The position numbers and the translations under genes were made by a program. A stretch of DNA of 64,000 nt, taken from assembly GCA_020697295.1 (NCBI GenBank), contig JAJFBF010000002.1, positions 17,544 to 81,543 on the forward strand, written 5' to 3'. This DNA is from Moraxellaceae bacterium (GTDB taxonomy: Bacteria > Pseudomonadota > Gammaproteobacteria > Pseudomonadales > Moraxellaceae). The notes beneath the pieces are model-generated. The model was not told the DNA's origin. It made no database searches and was given only the letters and a program-made list of their open reading frames with translations. This document shows, one piece after another, positions 25,049-37,699 of the stretch (position 1 is the first letter of the stretch; each line of letters opens with the position of its first letter).

Positions 25049-26374
25049 TCAGGCGGTCACGAAAGCCGGGTTCTCAAGTAGCAGGGCGGCGCCAAGACCG
25101 CCACCGGCGCAGGTGGACACCACCGCATAACGCTGGTTGATGGCCTGCAGGCGCTGCGCGGCGGTCAGCAGCAGCCGTACGCCGGTGGCGGCAAAGGGAT
25201 TGCCGAGGGAGAGCGATCCGCCCCAGGTATTGAGCTTGTCGAGCGGGATGTCGCCATGGGGCAGGCCGGCCCCGAAGCGTTCGCGCACGAAATCGGCGGA
25301 GGCCATGCACTGGCGGTTGATCAGCACCTGCGTGGCAAAGGCCTCATGGATTTCCCAGACGTCGATGTCGGCAAACGCCAGGCCGTTGCGTGCCAGCAGG
25401 CGCGGAATCGACATGGCCGGCCCGAGCAGCATCTCCTCGTGCAGGCTGTCGACGCCGGTGAGCTGGTAGTCGCGCACAATGGCCTGCTGGTGCAGGCCCT
25501 TCTGTTGCGCGTAACCGCGACTGGTAAGCAGTACGGCGCCGGCGCCGTCGGAAAAGCGCGAAGCATTGCCGGGGGTGATGATGCCGCGCTCGCGGTCGAA
25601 CACGGGCTTCAGGCGGGCCAGCGTTGTGGCAGTAGCGTCTGCGCGCGCCGTGTTGTCGCCTGGCGTGTGCGTCTGGCCGGCGATGGTGACCGGTACGATC
25701 TGGTTGGCATAGCGGCCGGCAGCGGTGGCGGCAATCGCGCGCGCATGGCTGTCGGCGGCAAAGGCGTCGCTGTCCTCGCGCGTGGCGCCGAACTTGCGCG
25801 CCATCGCCTCGCAGGCCTCGCCCATGGTGAGGCCGGTGGTGAAGTCGGAGCTGCTCGGCAGGTCGAGCTTGAGGTCGTTGACGCCGAGCAGGCCGAGGGC
25901 GGCCAGGCGCTCGCCGGAGCTGCGCGCTTGCCGGATCTTCATGAGTGCGCGGCGGATGCCGCGGCCCAGGCGCACCGGCACGTCCGAGAAATTCTCGGTG
26001 CCGCCGGCAATGCCCGCCTCGAGGCGGCCGAGCAGGATCTGGTCGCAGATATTGATCAGTCCGACATTGGGCGAGATGCCCGCCATCGCCACCGTGTACG
26101 CCGGAATCCGGCTCGGCAGGCCGGCGGCGAGCATACATTCGCGCGCGACATTGGTGGTGTTGGTTTCGTGCAGCACCGTGCCCATCACCACGAGGCCGAG
26201 GTCGGCGGCATTGAAGGTGACCTTGTGCATGAGGCCGGCGATGGCCTGGGCGCCGAGTTCATAGCTCCACAGCGGCGAGTACAGGCCGGCGCTTTCGAGA
26301 AAGGCGGTGCGCGCGCCTTCGACGAGAACGGGCAGGCGGTCGGCGGGGGTCTGGGCAAGGGTCATGGCATCCAT
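25049..26374 (-). CDS. FadI/HADHB-type thiolase family protein lacking catalytic residues
   Basis: This 441-aa protein follows the trifunctional-enzyme beta-subunit (FadI/HADHB) thiolase plan: IPAYTVAMAGISPN at the nucleophile loop, AGIAGGTENFSDVPVR, EIHEAFA (His343), GGSLSLGNPFAATG and CAGGG (Cys422). Two key residues are changed: the acyl-accepting Cys is Gly99 and the GHP His is Asn392. His343 and Cys422 remain. A normal thiolysis mechanism is thus unlikely. It lies 73 bases after a MaoC-like gene in one operon, opposite an AraC regulator. It may be a structural partner or a repurposed enzyme. Confidence 0.9.
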   Translation of the reverse strand: MDAMTLAQTPADRLPVLVEGARTAFLESAGLYSPLWSYELGAQAIAGLMHKVTFNAADLGLVVMGTVLHETNTTNVARECMLAAGLPSRIPAYTVAMAGISPNVGLINICDQILLGRLEAGIAGGTENFSDVPVRLGRGIRRALMKIRQARSSGERLAALGLLGVNDLKLDLPSSSDFTTGLTMGEACEAMARKFGATREDSDAFAADSHARAIAATAAGRYANQIVPVTIAGQTHTPGDNTARADATATTLARLKPVFDRERGIITPGNASRFSDGAGAVLLTSRGYAQQKGLHQQAIVRDYQLTGVDSLHEEMLLGPAMSIPRLLARNGLAFADIDVWEIHEAFATQVLINRQCMASADFVRERFGAGLPHGDIPLDKLNTWGGSLSLGNPFAATGVRLLLTAAQRLQAINQRYAVVSTCAGGGLGAALLLENPAFVTA

Positions 26375-26447
26375 CCTGTGAGGCGCGAATCGGGCAGGGC
26401 CGGAGGCAGCTCATGCGTGAGCGGCTCCGGCCGACAAGGGGCGTGTT

Positions 26448-27320
26448 TCAGCGCGGGCGGAAGCTGCCGACCTGGTAGAGCTGGCCGGCGGCATCGACCA
26501 GGCGCAGGGCATGGCGGCCGTCGGCGTCGGGCCGGGTGGCGATCTGGATCAGCACTTCCGGGCTCGGCAGCGGCATCGGCTTCACGAATTTCACGTCAAT
26601 GTCGGCAATGTCGTGGCCGGCATTCCGGATGGCCTCGAAGACCTGCGCGAAGGCGCCGTAGCCATGCATGATGCAGCCGCGGAAGGAGGTGCGGCGCGCG
26701 AAGGCCGGCCAGGTGTGGATGGGGTTGAAGTCACCGGTGAGATAGAAAAATTTGCGGCCCTCGTTCCAGGCGGCCTGCCAGCGGTCGAGGGTGGTGAAGT
26801 CGATTTCCTCGCGCGCCGCGGCGGCACCGTCCTTGCGCTTGGCCAGCACCACCGCGGCATAGGCGTCCAGCGTCATCGAGCAGGGCTGCTCCGCCGTGCC
26901 CACCGTGAGCGTCGAGTGGATGCGCGCGCGAAAGCCGTCGTCGCTGGCCTCGACGAGGCGGCCGGACACGACCAGGGGCGCCGTGGCGGGCAGCGGGTGG
27001 TGGAGGGCGAGGTGGATGCCCTGGTTGAGCACGCCCAGCAGGGGATAGGGCGAGCGCGCGGTGAGCGCGGAAATTACCGGCAGGGCGATCTGGCTGTTGA
27101 CGAGGTGGGGCGGAATGACGTCGTCATAACGCCCCGGGCGCGCGCGCGACCACTCGGCATAGGCCTGCTGCAGCGCCAGCGAAGGCGCGTCACTGTGGCG
27201 GATGATGTCGGAGTGGTCGACGGCGGTGCGCGGCAGCAGCGAGCGGGTCGCACCGGTCAGGAAGGCGCCGATGACGCCGCCCTGCTCGAGCAGGAGGCGG
27301 GGCGAGGGGGGCGGGGACAT
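26448..27320 (-). CDS. MaoC-like double hot-dog hydratase/dehydratase
   Basis: This 290-aa protein has two hot-dog domains. The C-terminal one carries the hydratase signature Asp197 and His202 in GDFNPIH, followed by TSFRGCIMHGYGAFAQ. MaoC-type enzymes hydrate enoyl-CoA in fatty acid or sterol side-chain breakdown. The start is the ATG with GGAG seven bases upstream. The gene precedes the thiolase-like gene. A tandem AraC-type site lies in the 127-bp gap to the divergent regulator. Confidence 0.9.
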   Translation of the reverse strand: MSPPPSPRLLLEQGGVIGAFLTGATRSLLPRTAVDHSDIIRHSDAPSLALQQAYAEWSRARPGRYDDVIPPHLVNSQIALPVISALTARSPYPLLGVLNQGIHLALHHPLPATAPLVVSGRLVEASDDGFRARIHSTLTVGTAEQPCSMTLDAYAAVVLAKRKDGAAAAREEIDFTTLDRWQAAWNEGRKFFYLTGDFNPIHTWPAFARRTSFRGCIMHGYGAFAQVFEAIRNAGHDIADIDVKFVKPMPLPSPEVLIQIATRPDADGRHALRLVDAAGQLYQVGSFRPR

Positions 27321-27393
27321 GCGGGGCTCCAGCGGCAAGGATGGTCGGGGCAGTGACGCAGCATCCGGGATTGACCCGGCCCTGACGAGGCGG

Positions 27394-27424
27394 GATAGTG
27401 ACACGGGGCATGCAGATAGTGACA
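27394..27424. promoter_or_regulatory. Tandem AraC-type operator between maoC-like and araC-like genes
   Basis: GATAGTGACA occurs twice as a direct repeat, starting at 27394 and 27415. The 21-bp offset is two helical turns, as expected for the two half-sites of an AraC-family dimer. It is placed between divergent genes. Confidence 0.65.
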
Positions 27425-27447
27425 TCCCCCTCTGCCGGAGCCTGCTT

Positions 27448-28467
27448 GTGCGCTATCCCGCCACCTATTCCCGCCTGCTCGCCCGCGAGCTGCGCCTGGA
27501 TCACGCCGGCGAGGCCGCCCTCCTGAGGGGGACCCGGCTTGCGCCCGATGCCCTGGGGGCCCTGGACCAACTCATCACCCCGCGCGACCAGATCATCCTC
27601 CTGGGCAATGCCCTGCGCCTGGCCGACCGGCCCGGTTTTGGCCTGGAAGTCGGTAGCCGGCTGTCGCTGGCCGCCCACGGCGCCCTCGGTCAGTTGCTGT
27701 CGGCCAGCCCGAACCTGGGGGAGGCCTGGGTGGCGCTGGAGCGCTTCCATGCCCTGCACGTGCCCCTGGTGCGGATGTCGCGCGAGTTCGCGCAGGGGCA
27801 CATGACCATTCGCCTGGAGCTGGAATGTCCGCACGATGCCGTGGGGCTGTTCCTGCTCGAGGCCATGGTGGTGACGATACAGCGCGGCATCGAGCTGATC
27901 CTGGGGCGGCGCCTGCGCGAGGCTCGGCTTGACCTTGCCTATGCGGCGCCGGCGCATGCCGCGCTGTATGAAAAGTTCCTGCACAGTCCTGTGCGCTTCG
28001 GGGTACCCGATACAGCCTGGCATATTCCACGCGCCCTGCTGGAGCAGGCCAATCCCTTTCGCGATGCTGCGCTCTACCGGCAGGCGCTGCGCCAGTGCGA
28101 GCAAATGGCGGCGGCGCTCGAGGCCGGCGCCACCGTCGAGTGGAGCCTGCGCCTGACGCAGCTGCTGCAGCAGCATCCGGGCAAGCTTTGGACGCTGGCG
28201 GAGATGGCGGCCCATTTGCATCTTTCGCCGCGTACTTTGATCCGCCACCTCAAGGCCGAAGGCCTCACCTATCAGCAATTGCTGGACCGGGAGCTCGCGC
28301 GCCAGGCACTGGAGCATTTCGCCTCCGCCGGGCATACGGTGGAGTCGGTCGCGCTGGCGTTGGGTTATCAGGATGCGACCGCGTTCCGGCGTGCGTTCAA
28401 GCGCTGGTTTGGAACGTCTCCCCGGGCTTATCTGGCGCAACCGCGAAGCCGCGCCTTCAGCGAGTGA
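27448..28467 (+). CDS. AraC family transcriptional regulator (OruR/ArgR-like)
   Basis: This 339-aa regulator has an N-terminal ligand domain of the Arabinose_bd (PF12625) type and a C-terminal double helix-turn-helix (about residues 240-335): TLAEMAAHLHLSPRTLIRHL and VALALGYQDATAFRRAFKRWFG. The frame is open upstream into the maoC-like gene. The GTG giving MRYPATYSRLL, with GGAG at 27437, fits family N-termini best. Divergence from the maoC/thiolase operon and the tandem site suggest it activates that operon. The inducer is unknown. Confidence 0.9.
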   Translation: MRYPATYSRLLARELRLDHAGEAALLRGTRLAPDALGALDQLITPRDQIILLGNALRLADRPGFGLEVGSRLSLAAHGALGQLLSASPNLGEAWVALERFHALHVPLVRMSREFAQGHMTIRLELECPHDAVGLFLLEAMVVTIQRGIELILGRRLREARLDLAYAAPAHAALYEKFLHSPVRFGVPDTAWHIPRALLEQANPFRDAALYRQALRQCEQMAAALEAGATVEWSLRLTQLLQQHPGKLWTLAEMAAHLHLSPRTLIRHLKAEGLTYQQLLDRELARQALEHFASAGHTVESVALALGYQDATAFRRAFKRWFGTSPRAYLAQPRSRAFSE

Positions 28468-28530
28468 CGCGCTGGGCAATCCGCGCTTGAAGCGGCGCGG
28501 CTCGATGCTGGCGCCCGGGATGGGACCCGC

Positions 28531-29010
28531 TTAGTCCGGTGTGACCAGGCTGATCGCCTCGCCCTGCCGGATAACGCCGTCATTGAGGATGGTGGCGCGC
28601 AAACCGCCCCGGTGCAGGAAGGCGCGGATAATGCGCTCCGGCGGGTTGCGCCCGGTTTGCAGGTTGCGCCCCAGAACTACGCACGGCTCGCACAGCTCCA
28701 GTCCGCGCAGGAGGACTTGTCCCACCCGGAAGGTTTGCCCGACCAGCGCATTGAGGCGAATGCCGCGCGTGACAATATTGCGCCGGGGCGCGGCCAAGGG
28801 AATCGGCAGGTCGAGCTCGGCGGCCACCGCCGCGATCGCCTCGGCCTCGATCAGCGTGATGTTGCGCTCGGGATGCCGCGTCGAGCGGCTGAAGAAACGG
28901 TCGCCGACGATGCCGCGGCCGGCTTTCACCTGCACCGCCGGCAACTCCAGCAGTTCGCCGTGGCGTTGCGTGGCCACCAGCAGCGCTTCCACGAAGGCCG
29001 GCTCAGTCAT
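28531..29010 (-). CDS. MOSC domain protein
   Basis: This 159-aa stand-alone MOSC domain resembles the C-terminal domain of molybdenum cofactor sulfurases. The conserved Cys is in LELCEPCVVLG, and GRGIVGDRFF and NITLIEAEAI are typical MOSC blocks. It probably handles a sulfur or molybdenum cofactor, but the substrate is unknown. The ATG overlaps the end of the upstream lipocalin gene by 8 bases, so the two are coupled. Confidence 0.9.
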   Translation of the reverse strand: MTEPAFVEALLVATQRHGELLELPAVQVKAGRGIVGDRFFSRSTRHPERNITLIEAEAIAAVAAELDLPIPLAAPRRNIVTRGIRLNALVGQTFRVGQVLLRGLELCEPCVVLGRNLQTGRNPPERIIRAFLHRGGLRATILNDGVIRQGEAISLVTPD

Positions 29011-29515
29011 GCGCCACGCGGATCAGCTTGCCGGTATCAAAGCCCAGCGCCGCGGCCTTTTGCACCAGCCGGTCGTAGGTGGCGCCGTCGAGCGTGGGCG
29101 TGCGCGCCAGGATCCACAAATAGGATTTGTCGGGACCGGACACGAGCGAATACCGGTAGCCCTCGTGGTCCAGGTCGAACACCACATACGAGCCGTAGAA
29201 AGGGCCGAAGAACGACACCTTCAGGTAGCCCACCTCCGGCGACTGCACGAAGCGGGCCTTGCCCTCCGCCTGCTGCCACTTCTGCTCACGGGCGGAGTAG
29301 CCGCGGTTGATGACGCGCACGCTGCCGTCCGGATTCAGGCTGTAATCCGCCGACACCCGCGTCAGCCCGCGTTCAAATGAGTGATCGAGGCGGGCGATCT
29401 CGTACCATTTGCCAAGGTAGCGCTCCAGCTCGAAATTGCGCACGGGCTGGACCTTGTCCGGGAGGGAGACACAACCGCCCAGAAGCAGCAGGGCGGCCAG
29501 CAGGAAAGGTTTCAT
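29003..29515 (-). CDS. blc: Lipocalin lipoprotein (Blc-like)
   Basis: This bacterial lipocalin is an outer-membrane-type lipoprotein that binds lysophospholipids or fatty acids. The lipobox LLGGC puts the acylated Cys at residue 15. Lipocalin motifs follow: GKWYEIARLDHSFERGL, YVVFDLDHEGYRYSLV and LWILARTP. At 170 aa it is complete. It forms an overlapping pair with the MOSC gene. Confidence 0.94.
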   Translation of the reverse strand: MKPFLLAALLLLGGCVSLPDKVQPVRNFELERYLGKWYEIARLDHSFERGLTRVSADYSLNPDGSVRVINRGYSAREQKWQQAEGKARFVQSPEVGYLKVSFFGPFYGSYVVFDLDHEGYRYSLVSGPDKSYLWILARTPTLDGATYDRLVQKAAALGFDTGKLIRVAHD

Positions 29516-29713
29516 GTGGGGCTCCGGGGGCTGGCAGTGCAGCCAAGGATGGTTCCCTGCTTATGGCTGTCATTTCAATGGTTCAAGGTTGCAGAGCTGG
29601 CAGGCGGGAGGCGCCGGCCTTCCGTGCCCGGCAGCAGCACTGCAGCCTGGAGCGGGGGCGCGCGACCGGAGGCGCCGGGTGCCAAGGGCCTGCAGGGAGT
29701 GGACGGTCCCGCC

Positions 29714-30124
<411 letters not shown>

Positions 30125-30282
30125 GAACAGGGCGAGTCCTGATGGCAGCGGAGGCTGACGGTGCGGCCGCATGTGAAGCCGGATGGGCGGGACGTTGCAA
30201 CGGCCGTCCTTGTGCTGCAAATGCTAGGCCCTAATCAGTGCGCTCGCCAGCGGACCGGGCCGCCTGCGCCCTTCGCTCCGGG

Positions 30283-33096
<2,814 letters not shown>

Positions 33097-33590
33097 GGCG
33101 GGCTCCTTGCCGGCAATGAGGGACGGGCCGCCGGGGCGCCGGCGGCACGGGAGACATGACCAGAGTCTAGGCCCCGTCCCGGGGGCGCGCGAGGAAGGTG
33201 GGGGTGGGCCGACGGCCTGCGCCTGGCGGGTGCCCGGGCGTTCCCGGCCCTCTGCTGGCGAGGGACTGGACCGGTCCGGGCTCGACGGGCGGGCGTTGGT
33301 CGGGTCGGCCGGGGCTGGCCCCGTGACCGCCGCCAGGCCTGGCGGCGTGACCGCCAGGCGCCGGGGCGGGTGGTTGATGCCCCTCCCGGGGGTATTGGCA
33401 GGACGCCCGGCTTCCCATTTACTGCCAGCGGGGGCCCCCACGGGGGCGGCCGGGCTTGCCGGCGCCGGGCCGGGGCCGTAAACAGGACGGGTTTCTTGAC
33501 GCTGTCGGCGGACACGGGCCGCCAGGGGCGTATGATCAACGGTTCGGCGCAGAAGACGCCGGGCGACACCAGCAGCAAAGGAGGGCGGCC
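33097..33590. other. Gene-free divergent region between acnA and the molybdopterin oxidoreductase gene
   Basis: About 490 very GC-rich bases separate the two divergent genes. I see no convincing reading frame, repeat or terminator. Promoters of both genes must lie here. Confidence 0.55.
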
Positions 33591-35798
33591 ATGAGTGGCC
33601 CCGAACAGCATTTCCGTACCTGCCATCTCTGCGAAGCCATGTGCGGCGTGGTCATCGAGCACCAGGACGGCCAGGTCCTGACCATCAAGGGCGACAAGCA
33701 GGATCCGCTTTCACGCGGCCACGTCTGTCCCAAGGTCATGGGTCTCAAGGACCTGCACGAGGACCCGGACCGCCTGCGCCGGCCGGTCAAGCGCGTGGGC
33801 CAGGACTGGGTGGAGATTTCCTGGGAGGAGGCCTTCGCCACCATCGAGGAAAACGTCAAGCGCATCCGCCGCGAGCACGGCGCCGGCGCGCTCGGCGTCT
33901 ACGTGGGCAATCCCACGGTGCACACGCCCGCGATCGTGCTGATCCCGCCTTTCATCCATGCCCTGGGCGCGCGTCAGCGCTTCAGCGCGACCTCGGTCGA
34001 CCAGCTCCCGCACATGCTGGCCAATCTCGAGATGTTCGGCCACCAGCTCCTCTTCACCGTGCCCGACCTCGATCGCACCGATTTCCTGCTCATGATCGGT
34101 GCCAATCCGGCCGCCTCCAACGGCAGCCTCATGACCGCCGGCGATCCCATGGGCCGCATCAAGGGCATCCGCGAGCGCGGCGGCCGTGTCGTGCTGGTCG
34201 ATCCGCGCCGCACCGAAACCGCGGAGAAGGTGGACGACCACATCTTCATCAAGCCCGGTTCCGACTTTTTCTTCCTGGCCGCGCTGGCGCAGGTGATGTT
34301 TGCCGATGCGCATATCCGCCTGCGCCACCTGGGCCCGATGGTGGAGGGCCTGGCCGAGCTGCGCGCCGCGGTGGAGCCGTTCACGCCGGAAGCCGTGGAA
34401 GACATCACCGGCATTGCCGCGAAAACCATCCGTGACCTCGCCCGAGACTTCGCAGTGGCGCAGCGCGGCATCTGCTACGGCCGCATCGGCACCTGCGTGC
34501 AGGAGTTCGGCGGTCTCGCCGGCTGGCTGCTGCATGCCATCAACATCATTTCCGGCAACCTCGATCACGAAGGCGGCATGATGTTCAGCACGCCGCCGTT
34601 CAACGCCGTCGAGCTCGGCCCCAAGGGCGAGTTCGGCAAGCACCGCTCGCGCGTACGCGGCCTGCCGTCCTTTGGCGGCGAATTCCCCGCCAACACGCTC
34701 GCCGAGGAAATCCTGACGCCGGGCAAGGGCCAGATCCGCCTGCTCGCCACGCATGCCGGCAATCCGGTGCTGTCCACGCCCAACGGCCGCCAGATGGACG
34801 AAGCGCTGGCATCGCTGGATTTCATGTTCTCGATTGATATCTACATCAACGAGACCACGCGCCACGCCCACATCATCCTGCCACCGACGAGCGCGCTGGA
34901 GCGCTCGCACATGGACCTCGGCCTGGCCGCGGTTTCGGTGCGCAACTTCGCGAAATGGTCGCCGGCCATGGTCGAGCCGCCCGCCGACAGCCGCCACGAC
35001 TGGCAGATCCTTCTCGAGTTGTCCAATCGCCTCGGCGAAAGTGGTCGCCTTGGACGCTATGTGCGCCAGGGCGTGCAGGGCGCGGTGGAGCGCCTCGGCC
35101 TCGATGCCGGCCTCGATCTCATGATGCGTTTCGGCCCTTATGGCTCGCATGCCAAGCTCGTGCAGAAGCGCAGCAGCGCAACCCAGCGCGTGATGTCGGT
35201 GCTGCGTCCCGACCGCGAGGGCCTGAGCCTGAAGAAGCTGGCGGAAAATCCGCATGGCGTCGATTTTGGTCCGCTGGTGCAGCGCTTCCCGGCGGCGCTC
35301 TGCACCGACGACAGCAAGATCCATCTTGCCCCCGCGGTCTATCTCGAGGACGTGAAGCGCGCCAAGGAAAAGCTGCACAGCCGTCGCGCCCATCCCATGC
35401 TGCTGATCGGCCGTCGCCATGTGCGCAGCAACAATTCCTGGCTGCATAATTCGCAGCGCCTGGTGAAGGGCAAGGGGCGCTGTACCGCGCTCCTGCATCC
35501 GGACGACGCCGCCCGGCTCAAGGTGGCCGAGGGCCAGCTGGTGCGGGTGACCTCGCGCGTGGGCGCCATCGAGGTGCCTGCCGAGATCACCGACGCCATC
35601 ATGCCGGGCGTGGTCAGTGTGCCGCACGGCTGGGGCCATGGCCGCGCGGGCGTGCAGCTCAAGGTGGCCGGCAAGGTCCCCGGGGTCAGCGTCAACGACA
35701 TCACCGACGAGCTGCATGTCGACGCCCTGACCGGAATGCCGGTACTGAATGGTGTGCCTGTGACGGTATCGGCAGTCGCCGGGGTGGTCGCAGAATAA
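33591..35798 (+). CDS. Molybdopterin (bis-MGD) oxidoreductase
   Basis: This 735-aa enzyme belongs to the DMSO-reductase family. Cys11, Cys14, Cys18 and Cys47 ([13 protein letters not shown]) bind an N-terminal [4Fe-4S] cluster. Family blocks include [27 protein letters not shown] and [14 protein letters not shown], and a C-terminal molydopterin-binding domain with [18 protein letters not shown]. No twin-arginine signal is present, so it is cytoplasmic. The reaction is not predictable; formate-dehydrogenase-like and acetylene-hydratase-like enzymes share this plan. The start ATG has GGAGG upstream. No electron-transfer subunit is adjacent. Confidence 0.92.
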   Translation: MSGPEQHFRTCHLCEAMCGVVIEHQDGQVLTIKGDKQDPLSRGHVCPKVMGLKDLHEDPDRLRRPVKRVGQDWVEISWEEAFATIEENVKRIRREHGAGALGVYVGNPTVHTPAIVLIPPFIHALGARQRFSATSVDQLPHMLANLEMFGHQLLFTVPDLDRTDFLLMIGANPAASNGSLMTAGDPMGRIKGIRERGGRVVLVDPRRTETAEKVDDHIFIKPGSDFFFLAALAQVMFADAHIRLRHLGPMVEGLAELRAAVEPFTPEAVEDITGIAAKTIRDLARDFAVAQRGICYGRIGTCVQEFGGLAGWLLHAINIISGNLDHEGGMMFSTPPFNAVELGPKGEFGKHRSRVRGLPSFGGEFPANTLAEEILTPGKGQIRLLATHAGNPVLSTPNGRQMDEALASLDFMFSIDIYINETTRHAHIILPPTSALERSHMDLGLAAVSVRNFAKWSPAMVEPPADSRHDWQILLELSNRLGESGRLGRYVRQGVQGAVERLGLDAGLDLMMRFGPYGSHAKLVQKRSSATQRVMSVLRPDREGLSLKKLAENPHGVDFGPLVQRFPAALCTDDSKIHLAPAVYLEDVKRAKEKLHSRRAHPMLLIGRRHVRSNNSWLHNSQRLVKGKGRCTALLHPDDAARLKVAEGQLVRVTSRVGAIEVPAEITDAIMPGVVSVPHGWGHGRAGVQLKVAGKVPGVSVNDITDELHVDALTGMPVLNGVPVTVSAVAGVVAE

Positions 35799-36046
35799 CA
35801 ATCTGTAAACGACACGGAGGGCCCATCCGGGAACACTCCGGCCGCGTAATCTGCTCCCCCCGACGGCTCAGGCTCGTCGGCGCCACCGGAGGTCTCTGGT
35901 GTGGGGGCGAAACCCGCCACCGATTTCACGCAGGCTCTGATGTGAGGCGTGAGCGGGCGCATACTGACTGAGAGGGCCCGGGATGGGCCTGATACGGGAA
36001 TGGAACCTGCCCGGGACTGCGACGGGCCAAGAGTGAGAGTTGAAGA
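35799..36046 (+). other. Structured leader upstream of the NlpC/P60 gene
   Basis: The 248-base interval can form several adjacent hairpins: CCGACG/CGTCGG near 35858, CACCGGA/TCTGGTG, TCACGC/GCGTGA and GGCCC/GGGCC. It does not match any riboswitch class I can recall with confidence. A structured 5' leader is possible, as is chance folding of GC-rich DNA. Confidence 0.35.
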
Positions 36047-36571
36047 ATGCCTTATCTGTTTCTAGTGCTATTGGCCCTGCTGAGCCCCTGGGCCCAGGCC
36101 TCCCTGGACGCGGGCCCGGATGCCGGCGCCGACATGAGCGACGCCACCCCGGCCAGCCATGACGACATGGTCGTGGTGGCCCTCAGCCTGATCGGAACTC
36201 CCTACAAGTACGGTGGCGTCAGCCCTGATACCGGCTTTGATTGCAGCGGCCTGGTGCAGTACATCCTGGGCCTGTCCAGTCCCGTTACCCTGCCGCGCTC
36301 CTCGGACGAGATGTACCGCATGGGCTCCGGTCAGGGTGTGGAGCTGAGTCAGCTCAAGGCCGGCGACCTGCTCTTTTTCCGGGTGGGTGGCAAGTCGCGG
36401 CGCGTGAATCACGTGGCCGTCTACATTGGCGAGCAGCGCTTCGTGCATGCCCCGGCCACCGGCGGCTTCGTGCGCGTGGACAAGCTCGACAGCAAGTACT
36501 GGATGCGCTGGTTTACCGGCGCCAAGCGTGTGCTGCCGGAGAATGCCGGCCGCGTCGCCAGCAACCCCTGA
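36047..36571 (+). CDS. Secreted NlpC/P60 peptidoglycan endopeptidase
   Basis: This 174-aa cell-wall hydrolase has a signal peptide (ends AQA near residue 18), a short acidic linker and an NlpC/P60 domain. The catalytic set is Cys66 in GFDCSGLVQ, His122 in NHVAVYIG and His134 in FVHAPATGG. Such enzymes cleave D-Glu-mDAP bonds in stem peptides. The gene stands alone and is followed by REP elements. Confidence 0.94.
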   Translation: MPYLFLVLLALLSPWAQASLDAGPDAGADMSDATPASHDDMVVVALSLIGTPYKYGGVSPDTGFDCSGLVQYILGLSSPVTLPRSSDEMYRMGSGQGVELSQLKAGDLLFFRVGGKSRRVNHVAVYIGEQRFVHAPATGGFVRVDKLDSKYWMRWFTGAKRVLPENAGRVASNP

Positions 36572-36578
36572 TCCCGCT

Positions 36579-36689
36579 GCAGGTCGGGCTTGAGCCGGGG
36601 GTGCCCAGCCCGACACGACCAATGCCATCCCTGTAGGTCGGGCTTTAGCCCGACATCTTCCTTCGCTGTCGGGCTAAAGCCCGACCTAC
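36579..36689. repeat. REP element cluster
   Basis: Three REP palindromes: 36579-36616 (GCAGGTCGGGCTTGAGCC type with a longer loop), 36633-36654 (GTAGGTCGGGCTTTAGCC) and its inverted partner at 36668-36689. The last two form a BIME-like inverted pair. Confidence 0.88.
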
Positions 36690-36799
36690 AGGGCAGACGC
36701 AATTGACGGAGTCGACAGCGTCAACAGGACCGCTCCCGCCTTTCCCTCAAACACGCTGCATGCGATAAGCCTTCTCCCGCTTTCCTGCCGGAGAACTTC

Positions 36800-37585
36800 A
36801 TGGCACCGCACGAGCTGTTCCAGGCCCTGCGCCACACCGACACCATCGACATTCCCGAGGGCTGGACTCAGGGTCGCGCCAACTACGGCGGCCTCGTGGG
36901 CGCCCTGCTCTATGCGCGCATGGCCGCGCTCCTGGACACGCCACGGGTGCTGCGCTCGGCCACCGTCTCTTTCGTGGGCCCGGTGGCGACCGGGCCGGCC
37001 ACGCTGACGGCGCGGGTGCTGCGCGCCGGCAAGTCCGTGTTGCAGTTGGAGGCGCACCTGCTTCAGGAGGGCGAGGTCATGGCGGCCATGCTGGCCAGCT
37101 TCGGCGCGCCGCGCGAGTCCGTGCTCGTGGTCGAGTCGCCGCCACCGCCCGTCTTCACTCCGCCGGAGCAGGCGCGGGCCTTGCCTTATCTGCCGGGTGT
37201 CACGCCCGCCTTCACGCAGCACTTCGATTTCCGCTGGGCCCATGGCGACTTCCCCTTCACCGGCTCGGCCCTGCCCGAGATCGGCGGCTGGATGCGTCTC
37301 AAGGATGCAGCGCCCGTGCTCGACTACGCCGATCTGTTCCTGCTTATTGATGCCTGGCCGCCCGCCGTGCTGCCCATCGTCAAGGGTGTCGCGCCGGGGA
37401 GTTCCATGAGCTGGACCCTGGAGCCCATCCAGTTGTCGCCCGGCAAGACCGGCGCGAACTGGTGGCAGTACCTGGCCACCACCGACTACTTTCATGATGG
37501 CTATGGCCACTGCGGCGCGAGAATATGGGATGACGAAGGACGCCTGGTCGCGATCAGCCGCCAGACCGTGGTTGTCTTTGCCTGA
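36800..37585 (+). CDS. Acyl-CoA thioesterase family protein (TesB-like double hot dog)
   Basis: This 261-aa protein matches the PF13622-type thioesterase family. The N-terminal hot dog has GRANYGGLVGALLYARMAALL and the C-terminal one GGWMRLKDAAPVLDYADLFLLIDAWPP. Such proteins hydrolyse acyl-CoAs. The active-site Asp typical of TesB is replaced or shifted, so the activity is uncertain. The gene stands alone between REP elements and hrpB. Confidence 0.85.
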   Translation: MAPHELFQALRHTDTIDIPEGWTQGRANYGGLVGALLYARMAALLDTPRVLRSATVSFVGPVATGPATLTARVLRAGKSVLQLEAHLLQEGEVMAAMLASFGAPRESVLVVESPPPPVFTPPEQARALPYLPGVTPAFTQHFDFRWAHGDFPFTGSALPEIGGWMRLKDAAPVLDYADLFLLIDAWPPAVLPIVKGVAPGSSMSWTLEPIQLSPGKTGANWWQYLATTDYFHDGYGHCGARIWDDEGRLVAISRQTVVVFA

Positions 37586-37699
37586 GCGTGGCAGGCTTCT
37601 GTCCGGGCGCCAACCGGCGGCGCCCGGTGTAACCGCCGCCTTCCCTGGCGCCGCGCGAGCTTTGTGCTTGCCCGCCGCCGCAACGAGTGACGTCCTGCC

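Noticed and set aside
35799..36046. Considered as TPP, cobalamin, c-di-GMP or c-di-AMP riboswitch
   Set aside because: CTGAGA- and GATAC-like words occur but the order and spacing of conserved blocks do not fit any of these classes.
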